DNA of 64,000 bases from Larkinella sp965227735 (GTDB lineage Bacteria; Bacteroidota; Bacteroidia; Cytophagales; Spirosomataceae), in NCBI RefSeq assembly GCF_965227735.1, contig NZ_OZ245776.1:1054001-1118000 (forward strand), in the 5' to 3' direction. Of this stretch, positions 16,080 to 24,853 are shown one piece after another. Numbering within the stretch: the stretch's first letter is position 1; each line of letters starts with the position of its first letter. Position numbers and translations under genes: made by a program. The notes beneath the pieces were generated by a model that made no database searches, had not been told where the DNA came from, and saw nothing but the letters and a program-made list of their open reading frames with translations.

Positions 16080-19000
16080 CTAATTAAAGATATACCGGAT
16101 GCCGATCTGCGCCTGATACACCGCGTTGATGTTCTGAGCAGGCACAAACGAATCTTTCAGCAGAACCGTCCTTTTGTCAATCACCTGCGTGGCCAAGCGG
16201 TAGGAAGGCACGCCCGTCGTGGTGTTGATGCTCGCCAAGGCCAGCGGGTTAAACGTCGTTACGGAATTGCCCAAACCCCAGCTATTGTTGATTAGGTTCC
16301 CCACGTTCAGAATGTCGGCGCGAAGTTGAATCGTGTTTTTCTTGCCTTTGGCGCCAACCGCTACGTAAAACTCCTGAATCACGGTGAAGTCGAAACGGGT
16401 TAACCACGGATACTGACCACCGTTCCGCTCGGCATACTGGCCGCGACGGGTTTTCAGGTAGTCGTTGCCTTCGATGTAGGCATCAAAAGCTGCCTGCTGT
16501 TGCTCCGGGGAATACGTAACCGCCGGATAGGCGGGCGTGTTTGCCGTAGCCGCCTGGGCCGGTACGGTCAGCGGAACAAACGTCAGCTCAGAGGCATTTC
16601 TCGGCACATACAACAGGTCGTTGGTAGTCTGGCCGTCCAGGTTCACGTCCTGGTTGTAAGTATACGAAATCTTGCTGCCACTGCTGGAAAGCATCCCGAG
16701 CGTGAAGGTGGTAGAACCGCCGAATTTGCCACCGTAATTGATCCGGTAATTAGCATAACCCACAATCCGGTGACGTAGATCCTGATCCGAATACGCCGTT
16801 GTCAGGTAGTTCTGACCGTAGATTGTCGGCACGTTGGCCTGAACCGTGCTACCGACAAAGGCCAGATCCCGGGCTTCACCATAAGTATAGGCAACCATTC
16901 CACCCAGACCGCGGGTGGCCGGTTTTTCCAGTTTCGCCGTGATGATGTATGAGCTTCCTTTGTTGGTATTTCTCAGCACAAACGCATTTCCAATATTAGG
17001 GTTATAATACCGGGCAACGTTCACCAGATTGGCTGCGCCCGAACCCGTGTTGGCAACCCCAAACGCCGGGAACAGTTGGCGGTTGTCGGGGCCACTCAGC
17101 GTTTTGCCGGCAACGGGTGCTTTCAGGTTGGCGTCAATGTAGCGCAGAGCCTGGATGTTTTTATTGAAAACTACTTCCAGCGATCCGATCAACCCCCAGG
17201 GCAACCGTTGGTCGATGGCCACGTTCGTCTTCCAGATTTGCGGGTATTTCAGGTCCTGGTCTTCGGCATTGATCTGATACGGAGCCAGTTTGCTGAGATC
17301 AACAGAGGAAGGATCGGGCGGACGAACGGCGGCAGGCAACTTGCTTGGATCCGTTACGAACGGATATGCATTCGTACCGGTCACGGTAATGGCGGCCGTA
17401 TTTACCCCGTTATTCCCCAACTGATTGGAAATCAATACTTCCGGAATCCGGGAAACAAAAATCCCGCTACCACCCCGGATTTGCGTCATCTTATTTCCTT
17501 TAACGTCCCAGTTAAAACCGACGCGGGGCGACAGCAGCAAACGTGGTTTCGGAAAAGCACCGGTGGTAATTTTGTAATCCTGTCCGTTTTCGTTTTTGAA
17601 CGTCAAACCGGCCACAATCGGGTTGTTAAAATTCTTGGCCGTTTCGTTGTCATACTGGAAGATATCACCCCGCAAGCCGACGGTCAGTTTGAAGTTTGGC
17701 GTGGCCTGGAACTCATCCTGAATGTAGGCACTGTAAAGGTTTCTTTTCAGCGTCTGCAACGGTTCGCCACCGCCCGGAATCAGCGAATACCGCAGGTTGT
17801 AGCGAGCCACTGTCACCGGCGAGGTTGTGCTGGTGGGATTACTGATCGACGCTAAAGCCGCTGTCTTAAAATCTTCGATCGAGTTGTAGACGTAAACGCC
17901 ATTCGACGACGGGAAAAACACGTTGTTCGACGTATAATGTTCAAACACCAACCCGGCGGTGAGCGTGTGCTTACCGGCAAAATAGCTGAAGTTGTCGGTG
18001 ATGTTCATCGTCGAGTAATTCAGCTTGTTGTTCGGCGTAAACGGATCAAAACCGATGGAGGTATACGTGCTTCCGTCCTTCAAAATATCGATGGTCGGAA
18101 AAAGAGCGGTTTTATACGTCCGGTCTTCGATCTGTTTGTTGTAGGTCGCCACCAGGTTGTTGGCAAACTTACCGCCGAAGTTGGAGGTTAATTCAGCCGC
18201 AATCGACCGGGTGTTGTCGGCAATGATGTAACCGGAGTTTTCCGGCGAAATCGCCAGGTTGCTGTTCGTCCGGTTTCCGTTCCCCGCCGTATTGCTACTG
18301 TTACTGTTGCTGATAATCGAGCCCGTTTCGGAGTTGTGGTGTGAATACCGCACCGACAGTTTGTGCTGATCGCTGATGTTATAATCCAGGCGGATCAACC
18401 CTTTCCGGCTTTTTACCTCGTTGTTGAAACCGTCATACGCTCCCAGACTACGGCCAAAATTTGTTTGCATGAACTGATCCAGATCTTTCATATCGGCTTC
18501 CGTAACCCGCGACACGTTCGTTCCCGACTGCCCCCGGTTTATGCTCCAGGTCAACGCCGGTGTGCTGCTGTCGAACATCTCGCCGTTCACAAAGAAAAAC
18601 AGCTTGTTCTTGATCAGCGGACCACCCACCCGAAAACCGTACGTTTTCTCGTTAATATTGGGTTTCGGTGTAATTTCTACGCCGTCGGCTTTTTTACCCA
18701 CCAGGCTGTTATTCCGAAACAGGTGATAAACCGAACCCGAAAATTCGTTCGTTCCGGAACGGGTGACGGCGTTGATCCCAGCGCCCGTAAAACCCGACTG
18801 ACGAATGTCGAACGGTGCTACGTTCACCTGAATCTGATCGATGGCGTCCAGTGAAACCGCCGTTGTTCCGGTCCGGCCACCGGCCAGTGCCGAGCTACCC
18901 AAACCAAAACCGTTGTTAAACACCGAACCGTCGATGGTAAAGTTGTTGAAACGGGGATCCTGACCGGCAAACGACTGGCCGTTTCCGTACGGGTTGTACT

Positions 19001-19496
19001 TGGAAATATCGGTAATCGACCGGCCAATGGTTGGAATCGTGTTGATGGCGTCCCGTCCGAACGAAGCAGCCGCCCCGGTCCGGTCCGAACTGAAAATATC
19101 GCTCCGGCTACCTGACACGACGATTTCGGAAAGCTGGGTACTTTCGTCAGCCATCGCAAAATCAACGTTGGCGGCCGTTCCCAAACTCGCAAAAATATCG
19201 GCTTTCGCCTGTTCTTTAAAGCCCACGAAAGTCGAGGTCACCGTATACGGCCCACCCACCCGAACGTTGGGGAATGTGTACCGCCCTTCACCGTTGGTGA
19301 TGGTTCCGTAGCGCGTACCGGAAGGCGTATGAATCGCCACGATCGTCGCGCCCGGAAGCCCGTCTCCCTTTTGATCTTTTACAAACCCCGCAATGGAAGA
19401 AGAAGTCACCTGTGCCTGAACATCTCCGCCAGACAGCACAAAGACCAGCCCGCACAGGAACGCTACCAGGTAGATAGACAGTAATTTTCTGTTCAT
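16080..19496 (-). CDS. Oar-like TonB-dependent outer membrane receptor
   Basis: 1138 residues from the chosen ATG at 19496, which opens a signal peptide (MNRKLLSIYLVAFLCGLVF). A carboxypeptidase-regulatory-like beta domain follows (SSIAGFVKDQKGDGLPGATI), then a TonB-box-like stretch (LSEIVVSGSR), a plug (ITDISKYNPYGNGQ, NFTIDGSVFNN) and a long beta-barrel ending in aromatic IGIRYIFN. The order and INAVTRSGTNEFSGSVYH match Oar-type receptors. It sits in the outer membrane; Oar of Myxococcus is linked to protein secretion and signalling, but the cargo here is unknown. The longer frame from 19562 adds 22 residues that would hide the signal peptide, so I reject that start. No SusD partner is adjacent. 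Confidence 0.9.
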   Translation of the reverse strand: MNRKLLSIYLVAFLCGLVFVLSGGDVQAQVTSSSIAGFVKDQKGDGLPGATIVAIHTPSGTRYGTITNGEGRYTFPNVRVGGPYTVTSTFVGFKEQAKADIFASLGTAANVDFAMADESTQLSEIVVSGSRSDIFSSDRTGAAASFGRDAINTIPTIGRSITDISKYNPYGNGQSFAGQDPRFNNFTIDGSVFNNGFGLGSSALAGGRTGTTAVSLDAIDQIQVNVAPFDIRQSGFTGAGINAVTRSGTNEFSGSVYHLFRNNSLVGKKADGVEITPKPNINEKTYGFRVGGPLIKNKLFFFVNGEMFDSSTPALTWSINRGQSGTNVSRVTEADMKDLDQFMQTNFGRSLGAYDGFNNEVKSRKGLIRLDYNISDQHKLSVRYSHHNSETGSIISNSNSSNTAGNGNRTNSNLAISPENSGYIIADNTRSIAAELTSNFGGKFANNLVATYNKQIEDRTYKTALFPTIDILKDGSTYTSIGFDPFTPNNKLNYSTMNITDNFSYFAGKHTLTAGLVFEHYTSNNVFFPSSNGVYVYNSIEDFKTAALASISNPTSTTSPVTVARYNLRYSLIPGGGEPLQTLKRNLYSAYIQDEFQATPNFKLTVGLRGDIFQYDNETAKNFNNPIVAGLTFKNENGQDYKITTGAFPKPRLLLSPRVGFNWDVKGNKMTQIRGGSGIFVSRIPEVLISNQLGNNGVNTAAITVTGTNAYPFVTDPSKLPAAVRPPDPSSVDLSKLAPYQINAEDQDLKYPQIWKTNVAIDQRLPWGLIGSLEVVFNKNIQALRYIDANLKAPVAGKTLSGPDNRQLFPAFGVANTGSGAANLVNVARYYNPNIGNAFVLRNTNKGSSYIITAKLEKPATRGLGGMVAYTYGEARDLAFVGSTVQANVPTIYGQNYLTTAYSDQDLRHRIVGYANYRINYGGKFGGSTTFTLGMLSSSGSKISYTYNQDVNLDGQTTNDLLYVPRNASELTFVPLTVPAQAATANTPAYPAVTYSPEQQQAAFDAYIEGNDYLKTRRGQYAERNGGQYPWLTRFDFTVIQEFYVAVGAKGKKNTIQLRADILNVGNLINNSWGLGNSVTTFNPLALASINTTTGVPSYRLATQVIDKRTVLLKDSFVPAQNINAVYQAQIGIRYIFN

Positions 19497-19881
19497 AAAA
19501 ATGGTTGATTTGGTTAAATTTGGTTTGAAGTGTATCCGACAACCTGCTACAGTTCTCCACAAAGAAACGATATTTTTTTTTGTGACTCAAGTAGCAGTTC
19601 TTAGTAAAGTACCAAAATAACATTTATACAAACAAGCTTTCTACAAAAACTCCATAAATCTGTTTTTATCGTTCAATTTCGCCACATTATTTTTATGTTA
19701 CCCTTTTGTTAAGCCAGCGTCTATTTTTGCATCTATTTTAGACAATCTTCTACTATTCAGGTATTTACTACATTCTCAGCGCATGATCTTCCGCCCCGAA
19801 AGTGCAGCTTTTTAAACCTTTCTATTTATCTTTCAGTAGTATTAAAAAGAAAACCGCACAGCGGTTACAACACGTACGGAC
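19497..19881. other. Divergent intergenic region, TonB receptor / selD-like
   Basis: AT-rich, no gene. On the minus strand TTATTTTG (19613-19620) is one mismatch from TAnnTTTG with a TTTTTG about 23 bases upstream, a weak receptor promoter. On the plus strand TATTTTTG (19722-19729) is a perfect -7 box 150 bases before the selD-like ATG. Confidence 0.4.
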
Positions 19882-20928
19882 ATGATTCAACAAACGGAAA
19901 TATACAAACTGGCTCAATTCAGTCGTGGCGCTGGTTTTGGCGGCAAAATTGACCCAAACGTTCTCCACACCCTCCTGAACGCCCCAACGTCCTCCCTCCC
20001 CGACTTCCCCAACCTACTGGTGGGTGCCGATCACCTCGACGATGCCGCCGTTCTGGAAACGGGCCACGGTGAAGCCGTGGTCAGTACTGCCGATTTCTTC
20101 GCGCCCTTCATTGACGACGCCTACGATTTCGGTCGGATTGCCTCCGCCAACGCCCTCAACAACATCTACGCCATGGGTGGAGAACCGCTGCTGGCGGTGG
20201 CCATTCTGGGCTGGCCATACGATAACATTCCGGCGGAAATTGCCGGTCAAATCCTGGATGGCAGCCTCGCCCTCTGCGCCGAAGCCGGTATTCCGCTGGC
20301 GGGCATTCACAGCATCGAAAGCACGGAGCCATTTTTTGGTCTGGCCGTCACCGGCAAGGTGCGTCTGAACCATCTGAAACAAAACAGCACGGCCACGGAA
20401 GGCTGTTGCCTCTATCTGACCAAACCGCTTGGCACCGGTATGTTAGCCACCGCAATGCAACGGGAAACCCTGAGCGCCGAACACAGCGAACTGGCGCTGG
20501 GCCAGATGTCCAAACTGAATACGTTCGGAAGCTTCCTGGGAAAACTGCCGTACGTCAAGGCACTGACGCACGTTTCAGGCTACGGTTTGCTGGGGCACCT
20601 GATTACAATGGCCGAAAACAGCGGACTGAGTGCCGAAATCGATTTTCATAAAGTTCCGGTTTTGCCGATGCTGGACGACTACCGGACACCGGAAAACATT
20701 CCGGATGGCACCCACCGGAACTGGAACCTTTTCGGCGAAAAAACCAGCGAACTGACGGAGGAACAACGGTTTTTGCTGGCCGATCCGCAACGCAGTGGCG
20801 GTTTGCTGATTGCCGTCGATCCCCGCAGCGCCACGCTGTTCGAACAGGTGGCTTTCGAATACAAACTTCATTTAAAAGCCTTCGGGCAATTGATCGAAAA
20901 AAGCGAAAAAGTCGTTTACGTTCGGTAA
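19882..20928 (+). CDS. selD: Selenide, water dikinase-like protein lacking the catalytic Cys
   Basis: 348 residues collinear with SelD: LTQY-like start (LAQFSRGAGFGGKIDP), DDAAVL, STADFFAPFIDDAYDFGRI, NALNNIYAMGG and LAVAILGWP match the ATP-binding PurM-like fold, and TEPFFGLAVTGKV is well preserved. In E. coli SelD the loop is GAGCGCK with essential Cys17; here it is GAGFGGK, so Cys17 is Phe19 and Cys19 is Gly21, while the essential Lys (Lys22) is kept. AGGHSI is also changed to AGIHSI. SelD makes selenophosphate from selenide and ATP. Without Cys/Sec the protein may use another mechanism or substrate. No other selenium gene is adjacent. Confidence 0.8.
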   Translation: MIQQTEIYKLAQFSRGAGFGGKIDPNVLHTLLNAPTSSLPDFPNLLVGADHLDDAAVLETGHGEAVVSTADFFAPFIDDAYDFGRIASANALNNIYAMGGEPLLAVAILGWPYDNIPAEIAGQILDGSLALCAEAGIPLAGIHSIESTEPFFGLAVTGKVRLNHLKQNSTATEGCCLYLTKPLGTGMLATAMQRETLSAEHSELALGQMSKLNTFGSFLGKLPYVKALTHVSGYGLLGHLITMAENSGLSAEIDFHKVPVLPMLDDYRTPENIPDGTHRNWNLFGEKTSELTEEQRFLLADPQRSGGLLIAVDPRSATLFEQVAFEYKLHLKAFGQLIEKSEKVVYVR

Positions 20929-21031
20929 TCATCCATCGTAACTACGGCGGTTCGGCCGTGAAATATCAGGCAATATTCTGTAATTTGGCCCCTGAACCAT
21001 CCACGGACGAACTTCCTTGGGTACGATTGCT

Positions 21032-21802
21032 ATGAAACTCTACTATCGACAGACCGGCGAAACCGGCACTCCCATCATCATTCTACACGGCGTTTTCGGC
21101 TCGTCCGACAACTGGCTGACCATTTCGAAATCCATTGCGGAACACAATCACCGCGTCTTTCTGGTCGACCAGCGCAACCACGGGCGGTCGCCCCGCAGCG
21201 AGGTGTTCAATTACGACGTCATGGCCGCCGATTTGCAGGAATTTATCACCGAGCACCAGTTGGAACAACCCGTCGTGATCGGTCATTCGATGGGAGGAAA
21301 AGCCGTTATGCAGTTTGCGATGGACTATCCCGGGCACTTCAGCCGGCTGGTGATCGTGGACATTGCGCCCAAATTTTACCCCATTCACCACGCCGAGTTG
21401 ATCCGGGGATTGAAGGCCATTGACCTCAAAACAATCAAAAGCCGCAACGATGCCGACGACATTCTGAGCCAGTATGAACCCATTCTGCCCGTTCGGCAAT
21501 TCCTGCTCAAAAACCTGTTTCGCACCGACGACGGACAGTTCGACTGGCGGCTCAACCTGCCCGTCATCGAGCAGGAATTACACGCCATTGGGGGCGAGTT
21601 GGCCCACGTCCGGACCGTAACCGAGCCGACGCTTTTTATCCGGGGCGCCAAATCCCGCTACATAAAAGACGAAGACGAGGCCGAGATCAAGCGCATTTTC
21701 CCGAACAGCACACTCGAAACCATCGAGGATGCCGGGCATTGGGTGCAGGCCGAAAAACCGGCGGAGTTTGTGGAAATACTGATGCGCTTTTTAGAAAAGT
21801 AG
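21032..21802 (+). CDS. Alpha/beta hydrolase (YbfF/ABHD11-like esterase)
   Basis: 256 residues. HGVFGSSDNW is the oxyanion region, LVDQRNHGRSP precedes the nucleophile elbow GHSMGG (Ser86), and DAGHWVQAEKP holds the catalytic His near the C-terminus. This combination is typical of the YbfF group of small acyl esterases. Cytosolic. I start at ATG 21032; a TTG five codons upstream also opens the frame. It is followed closely by two more small-molecule enzymes on the same strand. Confidence 0.85.
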   Translation: MKLYYRQTGETGTPIIILHGVFGSSDNWLTISKSIAEHNHRVFLVDQRNHGRSPRSEVFNYDVMAADLQEFITEHQLEQPVVIGHSMGGKAVMQFAMDYPGHFSRLVIVDIAPKFYPIHHAELIRGLKAIDLKTIKSRNDADDILSQYEPILPVRQFLLKNLFRTDDGQFDWRLNLPVIEQELHAIGGELAHVRTVTEPTLFIRGAKSRYIKDEDEAEIKRIFPNSTLETIEDAGHWVQAEKPAEFVEILMRFLEK

Positions 21803-21868
21803 TCGCCTAATTCGGTTCTTTGCAAACCGGTCTGCTCAGTGTGGATGCGGTTTGCTTTCTCTTCCATC

Positions 21869-22570
21869 ATGCCCGCTCTGTATCTTATTCCCACCATACT
21901 GGCCGAAAATACCGCCGACCAGGTGCTGCCCCCCCAAATCCGTGAGGTGATTAGCCAGACGACGGTGTTTTTTGTCGAAAACGTCCGCACGGCCCGACGG
22001 TTTATCAGCGGTCTGAAAACCGGGGTTGTTATTGATGACTTACTATTTTACGAGCTCGACAAAGACACGCCCGAAGCCGAAACCAAACAGCAGTTAGCCC
22101 TTCTGAAACAGCAAAACCGGGATGCGGGCGTTCTGTCCGAAGCGGGTTGCCCCGGCGTGGCCGACCCCGGCGCGGTGGCGGTGCGGCTGGCCCACCAAAC
22201 GGGCTGGCAGGTTCGGCCGCTGGTGGGGCCTTCGTCCATTCTGCTGGCCCTGATGGCGTCGGGCATGAGCGGTCAGTCGTTCGCGTTTCACGGGTATTTA
22301 TCCATCGAAAAACCGGCCCGGCTTCAGGAAATCAAGCAGTTGGAAATGGACGCCCGCAAACGCCGACAGACGCAGATTTTCATGGAAACACCCTACCGCA
22401 ACAACCACCTGCTGGCCGACATCCTGACGGCCTGCAACCCCGAAACCCGGCTGTGCATTGCCTGCAATCTGACCGCCAAAGACGAGTTGGTCCGAACGCT
22501 GAGCATCCGCGAATGGAAGGCCCAAACCCCGGATCTGCACAAAAAACCCAGCCTGTTTTTACTCCTTTGA
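21869..22570 (+). CDS. SAM-dependent methyltransferase of the RsmI/YraL family
   Basis: 233 residues starting MPALYLIPTILAE, the tetrapyrrole-methylase fold opening also used by RsmI (16S rRNA 2'-O-methylation). LSEAGCPGVADPGA and RPLVGPSSILLALMASGMSGQ are the SAM-binding signatures. Bacteroidota often have a second RsmI paralog like this; which one this is cannot be told without the genome. The GTG at 21839 would add ten residues before this start and is less likely. Its stop overlaps the next ATG by one base. Confidence 0.82.
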   Translation: MPALYLIPTILAENTADQVLPPQIREVISQTTVFFVENVRTARRFISGLKTGVVIDDLLFYELDKDTPEAETKQQLALLKQQNRDAGVLSEAGCPGVADPGAVAVRLAHQTGWQVRPLVGPSSILLALMASGMSGQSFAFHGYLSIEKPARLQEIKQLEMDARKRRQTQIFMETPYRNNHLLADILTACNPETRLCIACNLTAKDELVRTLSIREWKAQTPDLHKKPSLFLLL

Positions 22571-23220
22571 TGCTGCAAATGGTACAGATTCAGACTTTTA
22601 CGTTCAATCCGCTACAGGAAAACACCTACGTTTTATACGACGAAACCCGCGAAGCGGTTATCATCGATCCCGGTTGTTACGACCAGTCCGAGAAAGAAGT
22701 GTTAACGGCTTTCATTGCGCAAAACGACCTGAAACCAGTTAAACTGCTCAATACCCACGCCCACATCGACCATGTGCTGGGCAATGCGTTCGTCAAGCGG
22801 AAATACGGTGTCGAACTGTATCTGCACGAAAGCGACCTGCCGGTTTTGAAATCCAATAAAATTCTGGCTCCTCACTACGGAATCATGGCGTTTGAAGAAA
22901 CCGAAGTCGATCATTTTCTGATTCCGGGACAAAGCATCACGTTTGGAAATTCGGAACTGGAGATTCGTTTTGTGCCGGGCCACGCGCCGGGGCATGTGGC
23001 CTTTGTCGGCCACGCCGACCGCTTCGTCATCGGGGGCGATGTGCTGTTCCGGGGCAGCGTTGGACGAACCGATTTCCCGCTTTCCGACTTCGATACGCTG
23101 GTTCGCAGCATCCGGACGCAACTTTACACCCTGCCCGACGACTACACGGTTTACCCCGGTCACATGGGAACCACGACGATCGGCCAGGAAAAACGAACCA
23201 ATCCGTTTGTCAGGCTGTGA
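22570..23220 (+). CDS. MBL-fold metallo-hydrolase (glyoxalase II-like)
   Basis: 216 residues. Metal ligands are in THAHIDH (His63, His65, Asp67, His68), with FVPGHAPGHVAF, FVIGGDVLFRGSVGRTD and VYPGHMGTT supplying the rest of the binuclear site. The GSVGRTD motif is that of small hydroxyacylglutathione-hydrolase-like enzymes. Substrate is likely a thioester, not proven. ATG 22570 shares its A with the previous stop (TGATG), so translation is coupled; ATG 22579 is an alternative. Confidence 0.88.
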   Translation: MLQMVQIQTFTFNPLQENTYVLYDETREAVIIDPGCYDQSEKEVLTAFIAQNDLKPVKLLNTHAHIDHVLGNAFVKRKYGVELYLHESDLPVLKSNKILAPHYGIMAFEETEVDHFLIPGQSITFGNSELEIRFVPGHAPGHVAFVGHADRFVIGGDVLFRGSVGRTDFPLSDFDTLVRSIRTQLYTLPDDYTVYPGHMGTTTIGQEKRTNPFVRL

Positions 23221-23355
23221 GAGCCGTTGTCGGTTAAACCGTCTTTTCTTGTTCTTGTCGGCATTGTAAGTCTTCTTCTATAACCATCCAATAACTAAGC
23301 TTGGTACTATTTTAACATACAGTGGGACTTATTTTCAGGAATTCAGATAATACCC

Positions 23356-23363
23356 TATATTTG
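23356..23363 (+). promoter_or_regulatory. Putative -7 box for the ECF sigma gene
   Basis: TATATTTG, perfect TAnnTTTG, 41 bases before the ATG at 23405. The -33 position holds TTTTC rather than TTTG. Confidence 0.5.
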
Positions 23364-23404
23364 ATCAGCAAGGCATCTTCCACCATCCGCAGCAAGGGTA
23401 TGTC

Positions 23405-24010
23405 ATGAATATACTGAATAAAAACCCGGTTATCCTGGATGAACCTGAACTTTGGACGGAGCTAAAAAAGGGAAACTGTCTGGCTTTTGAGCGGCTGATG
23501 GAGCGCTATGGCCGTTTACTTTTCGCGTATGGGCGTAAATATTCCAGTGATCATGAGTTCGTGAAAGACTGCATTCAGGATCTTTTTCTGGACTTGTGGC
23601 AGAAACGCGACAGGCTGAACGATACGGTTATGGTGAAAGCATACCTGCTGGCATCTCTCCGCCGTCGTATGCACCGGGCTCTTGAAAACAAACGCTGGCA
23701 ATCCGGGACTCCACTCGATTGCGTCGACCATTTTTCGGTCGAATTTTCAGTTGAGGAAAGCCTGGTTGAAGGCGAAACATCCCGCAATGTGGTCTACCGG
23801 ATGAAATCCCTCATCGGGCAATTGCCCAAACGGCAGCAGGAAGTGGTGTACCTCAAGTTTTTTCAGGAACTGGACCGCGACCATATTTCTACGGTCATGA
23901 ACATGGCCCCGCTCTCGGTCTCGAACCTGCTCCAGGCCGCCATCAAACAATTGAAAGCCCGATGGAAAGCCGAATTCTTTGTCGTTTCGCTGGTTCACCT
24001 GCTGGGTTGA
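23405..24010 (+). CDS. ECF-type RNA polymerase sigma factor
   Basis: 201 residues. Region 2 is visible at about 20-85 (FERLMERYGRLLFAYGRKYS, then DCIQDLFLDLWQKRD, the core and -10 binding helices) and region 4 at about 130-190 (LPKRQQEVVYLKFFQELDRD with a helix-turn-helix in ISTVMNMAPLSVSNLLQAAI). It matches Bacteroidota FecI-like factors, which normally pair with a FecR anti-sigma and a TonB receptor. The short ORF just downstream resembles only the FecR N-terminus. Targets are unknown. Confidence 0.88.
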   Translation: MNILNKNPVILDEPELWTELKKGNCLAFERLMERYGRLLFAYGRKYSSDHEFVKDCIQDLFLDLWQKRDRLNDTVMVKAYLLASLRRRMHRALENKRWQSGTPLDCVDHFSVEFSVEESLVEGETSRNVVYRMKSLIGQLPKRQQEVVYLKFFQELDRDHISTVMNMAPLSVSNLLQAAIKQLKARWKAEFFVVSLVHLLG

Positions 24011-24061
24011 CCCAAATGCAATCAACCATCCTGGTACCTTCATACAGCAAATACGCTACGA

Positions 24062-24409
24062 ATGCCACAGCAATACGCCCCGAACATCGAAAAATTGATC
24101 TGGAATGAGACCTTTCGGAAGTGGGTGTTGCAACCCACGCCGGAGAGCGATGCTTTCTGGTATATCTGGCAAGTCTCCAACCCCGACCGGGTTGCGGATC
24201 TGAATCTGGCCCGAACGGTGGTGGCGGCTTTGCAGGTCAACGATGCTTATTTGCCCGAAACCGAACTCCAGCAACTGATTTCGGAAACCATGACGCTCGC
24301 CAAAAAGACATCGCCAACCGTCCTGTCGAACCCGGTTTTCCGCTGGTTTCGGTGGCAACCACTGGGATGGACGGCTCTCGCCAGGTTGCTGAAACGTAAA
24401 CTGAACTGA
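24062..24409 (+). CDS. Short FecR-N-terminal-like protein (candidate anti-sigma remnant)
   Basis: 115 residues, 51 bases after the sigma gene. The opening resembles the FecR anti-sigma N-terminus: IEKLIWNETFRKWVLQPTPESDAFWYIW, then a helical region with VADLNLARTVVAAL. A full FecR would continue through a membrane helix and the periplasmic FecR domain (about 300-350 residues), but here the frame ends in basic helices (RLLKRKLN). It could be a free cytoplasmic anti-sigma domain or a truncated gene. I cannot see downstream FecR sequence; the next gene is convergent. Confidence 0.6.
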   Translation: MPQQYAPNIEKLIWNETFRKWVLQPTPESDAFWYIWQVSNPDRVADLNLARTVVAALQVNDAYLPETELQQLISETMTLAKKTSPTVLSNPVFRWFRWQPLGWTALARLLKRKLN

Positions 24410-24424
24410 GATAAGACGGCAGGC

Positions 24425-24853
24425 TTAGTCCTCCGGGTTGAGGGCCAGTTTTCCATCCGTGCCGAGGTAAATCCGGTAGCGCGATCCCCGGCGAACGGTG
24501 TATTTGTTGCTCCGAACCGGGTCGGTTTTCAGCCGGACAAAAAGCTGGGTGCTGTTGGTGGGGTAAATGCTGACGTTGTTGGCCTTGATCGTAAAAGCCG
24601 TCCACTGCTTCATGTCCCGGCTGATTTCGAGCATCGCCGGTTTGCCGTAGTCATTCACCAGAATAATGCTTTTCTGGCTGTAACTGATCGTCACTTTGCG
24701 GGTCGAGTCCGGAACGGGGGCGTCGATAAAAAACACCTTGATGTAACTCACTTCCAGCGTATCGCCCCTAGCCCGGCTGGAATCCGCCCAAATCCGGCTT
24801 CCCACCACCGGAAGGCTGCACCCCAGAAAGACGATGAGCAAAAGCAGCTTCAT
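24425..24853 (-). CDS. Small exported protein of the CHAT/STAND/caspase cluster
   Basis: 142 residues, no family recognised. The N-terminus MKLLLLIVFLGCSLPVVGS is a signal peptide; Cys12 follows LG, so a lipoprotein is possible but the lipobox is weak. The rest is predicted beta-rich (VSYIKVFFIDAPVPDSTRKV, TQLFVRLKT) and could be a small beta-sandwich. Its ATG overlaps the caspase stop as ATGA (24850-24853), so it is coupled to that gene and probably works with it outside the cytoplasm. It is the last gene of the cluster. Confidence 0.65.
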   Translation of the reverse strand: MKLLLLIVFLGCSLPVVGSRIWADSSRARGDTLEVSYIKVFFIDAPVPDSTRKVTISYSQKSIILVNDYGKPAMLEISRDMKQWTAFTIKANNVSIYPTNSTQLFVRLKTDPVRSNKYTVRRGSRYRIYLGTDGKLALNPED

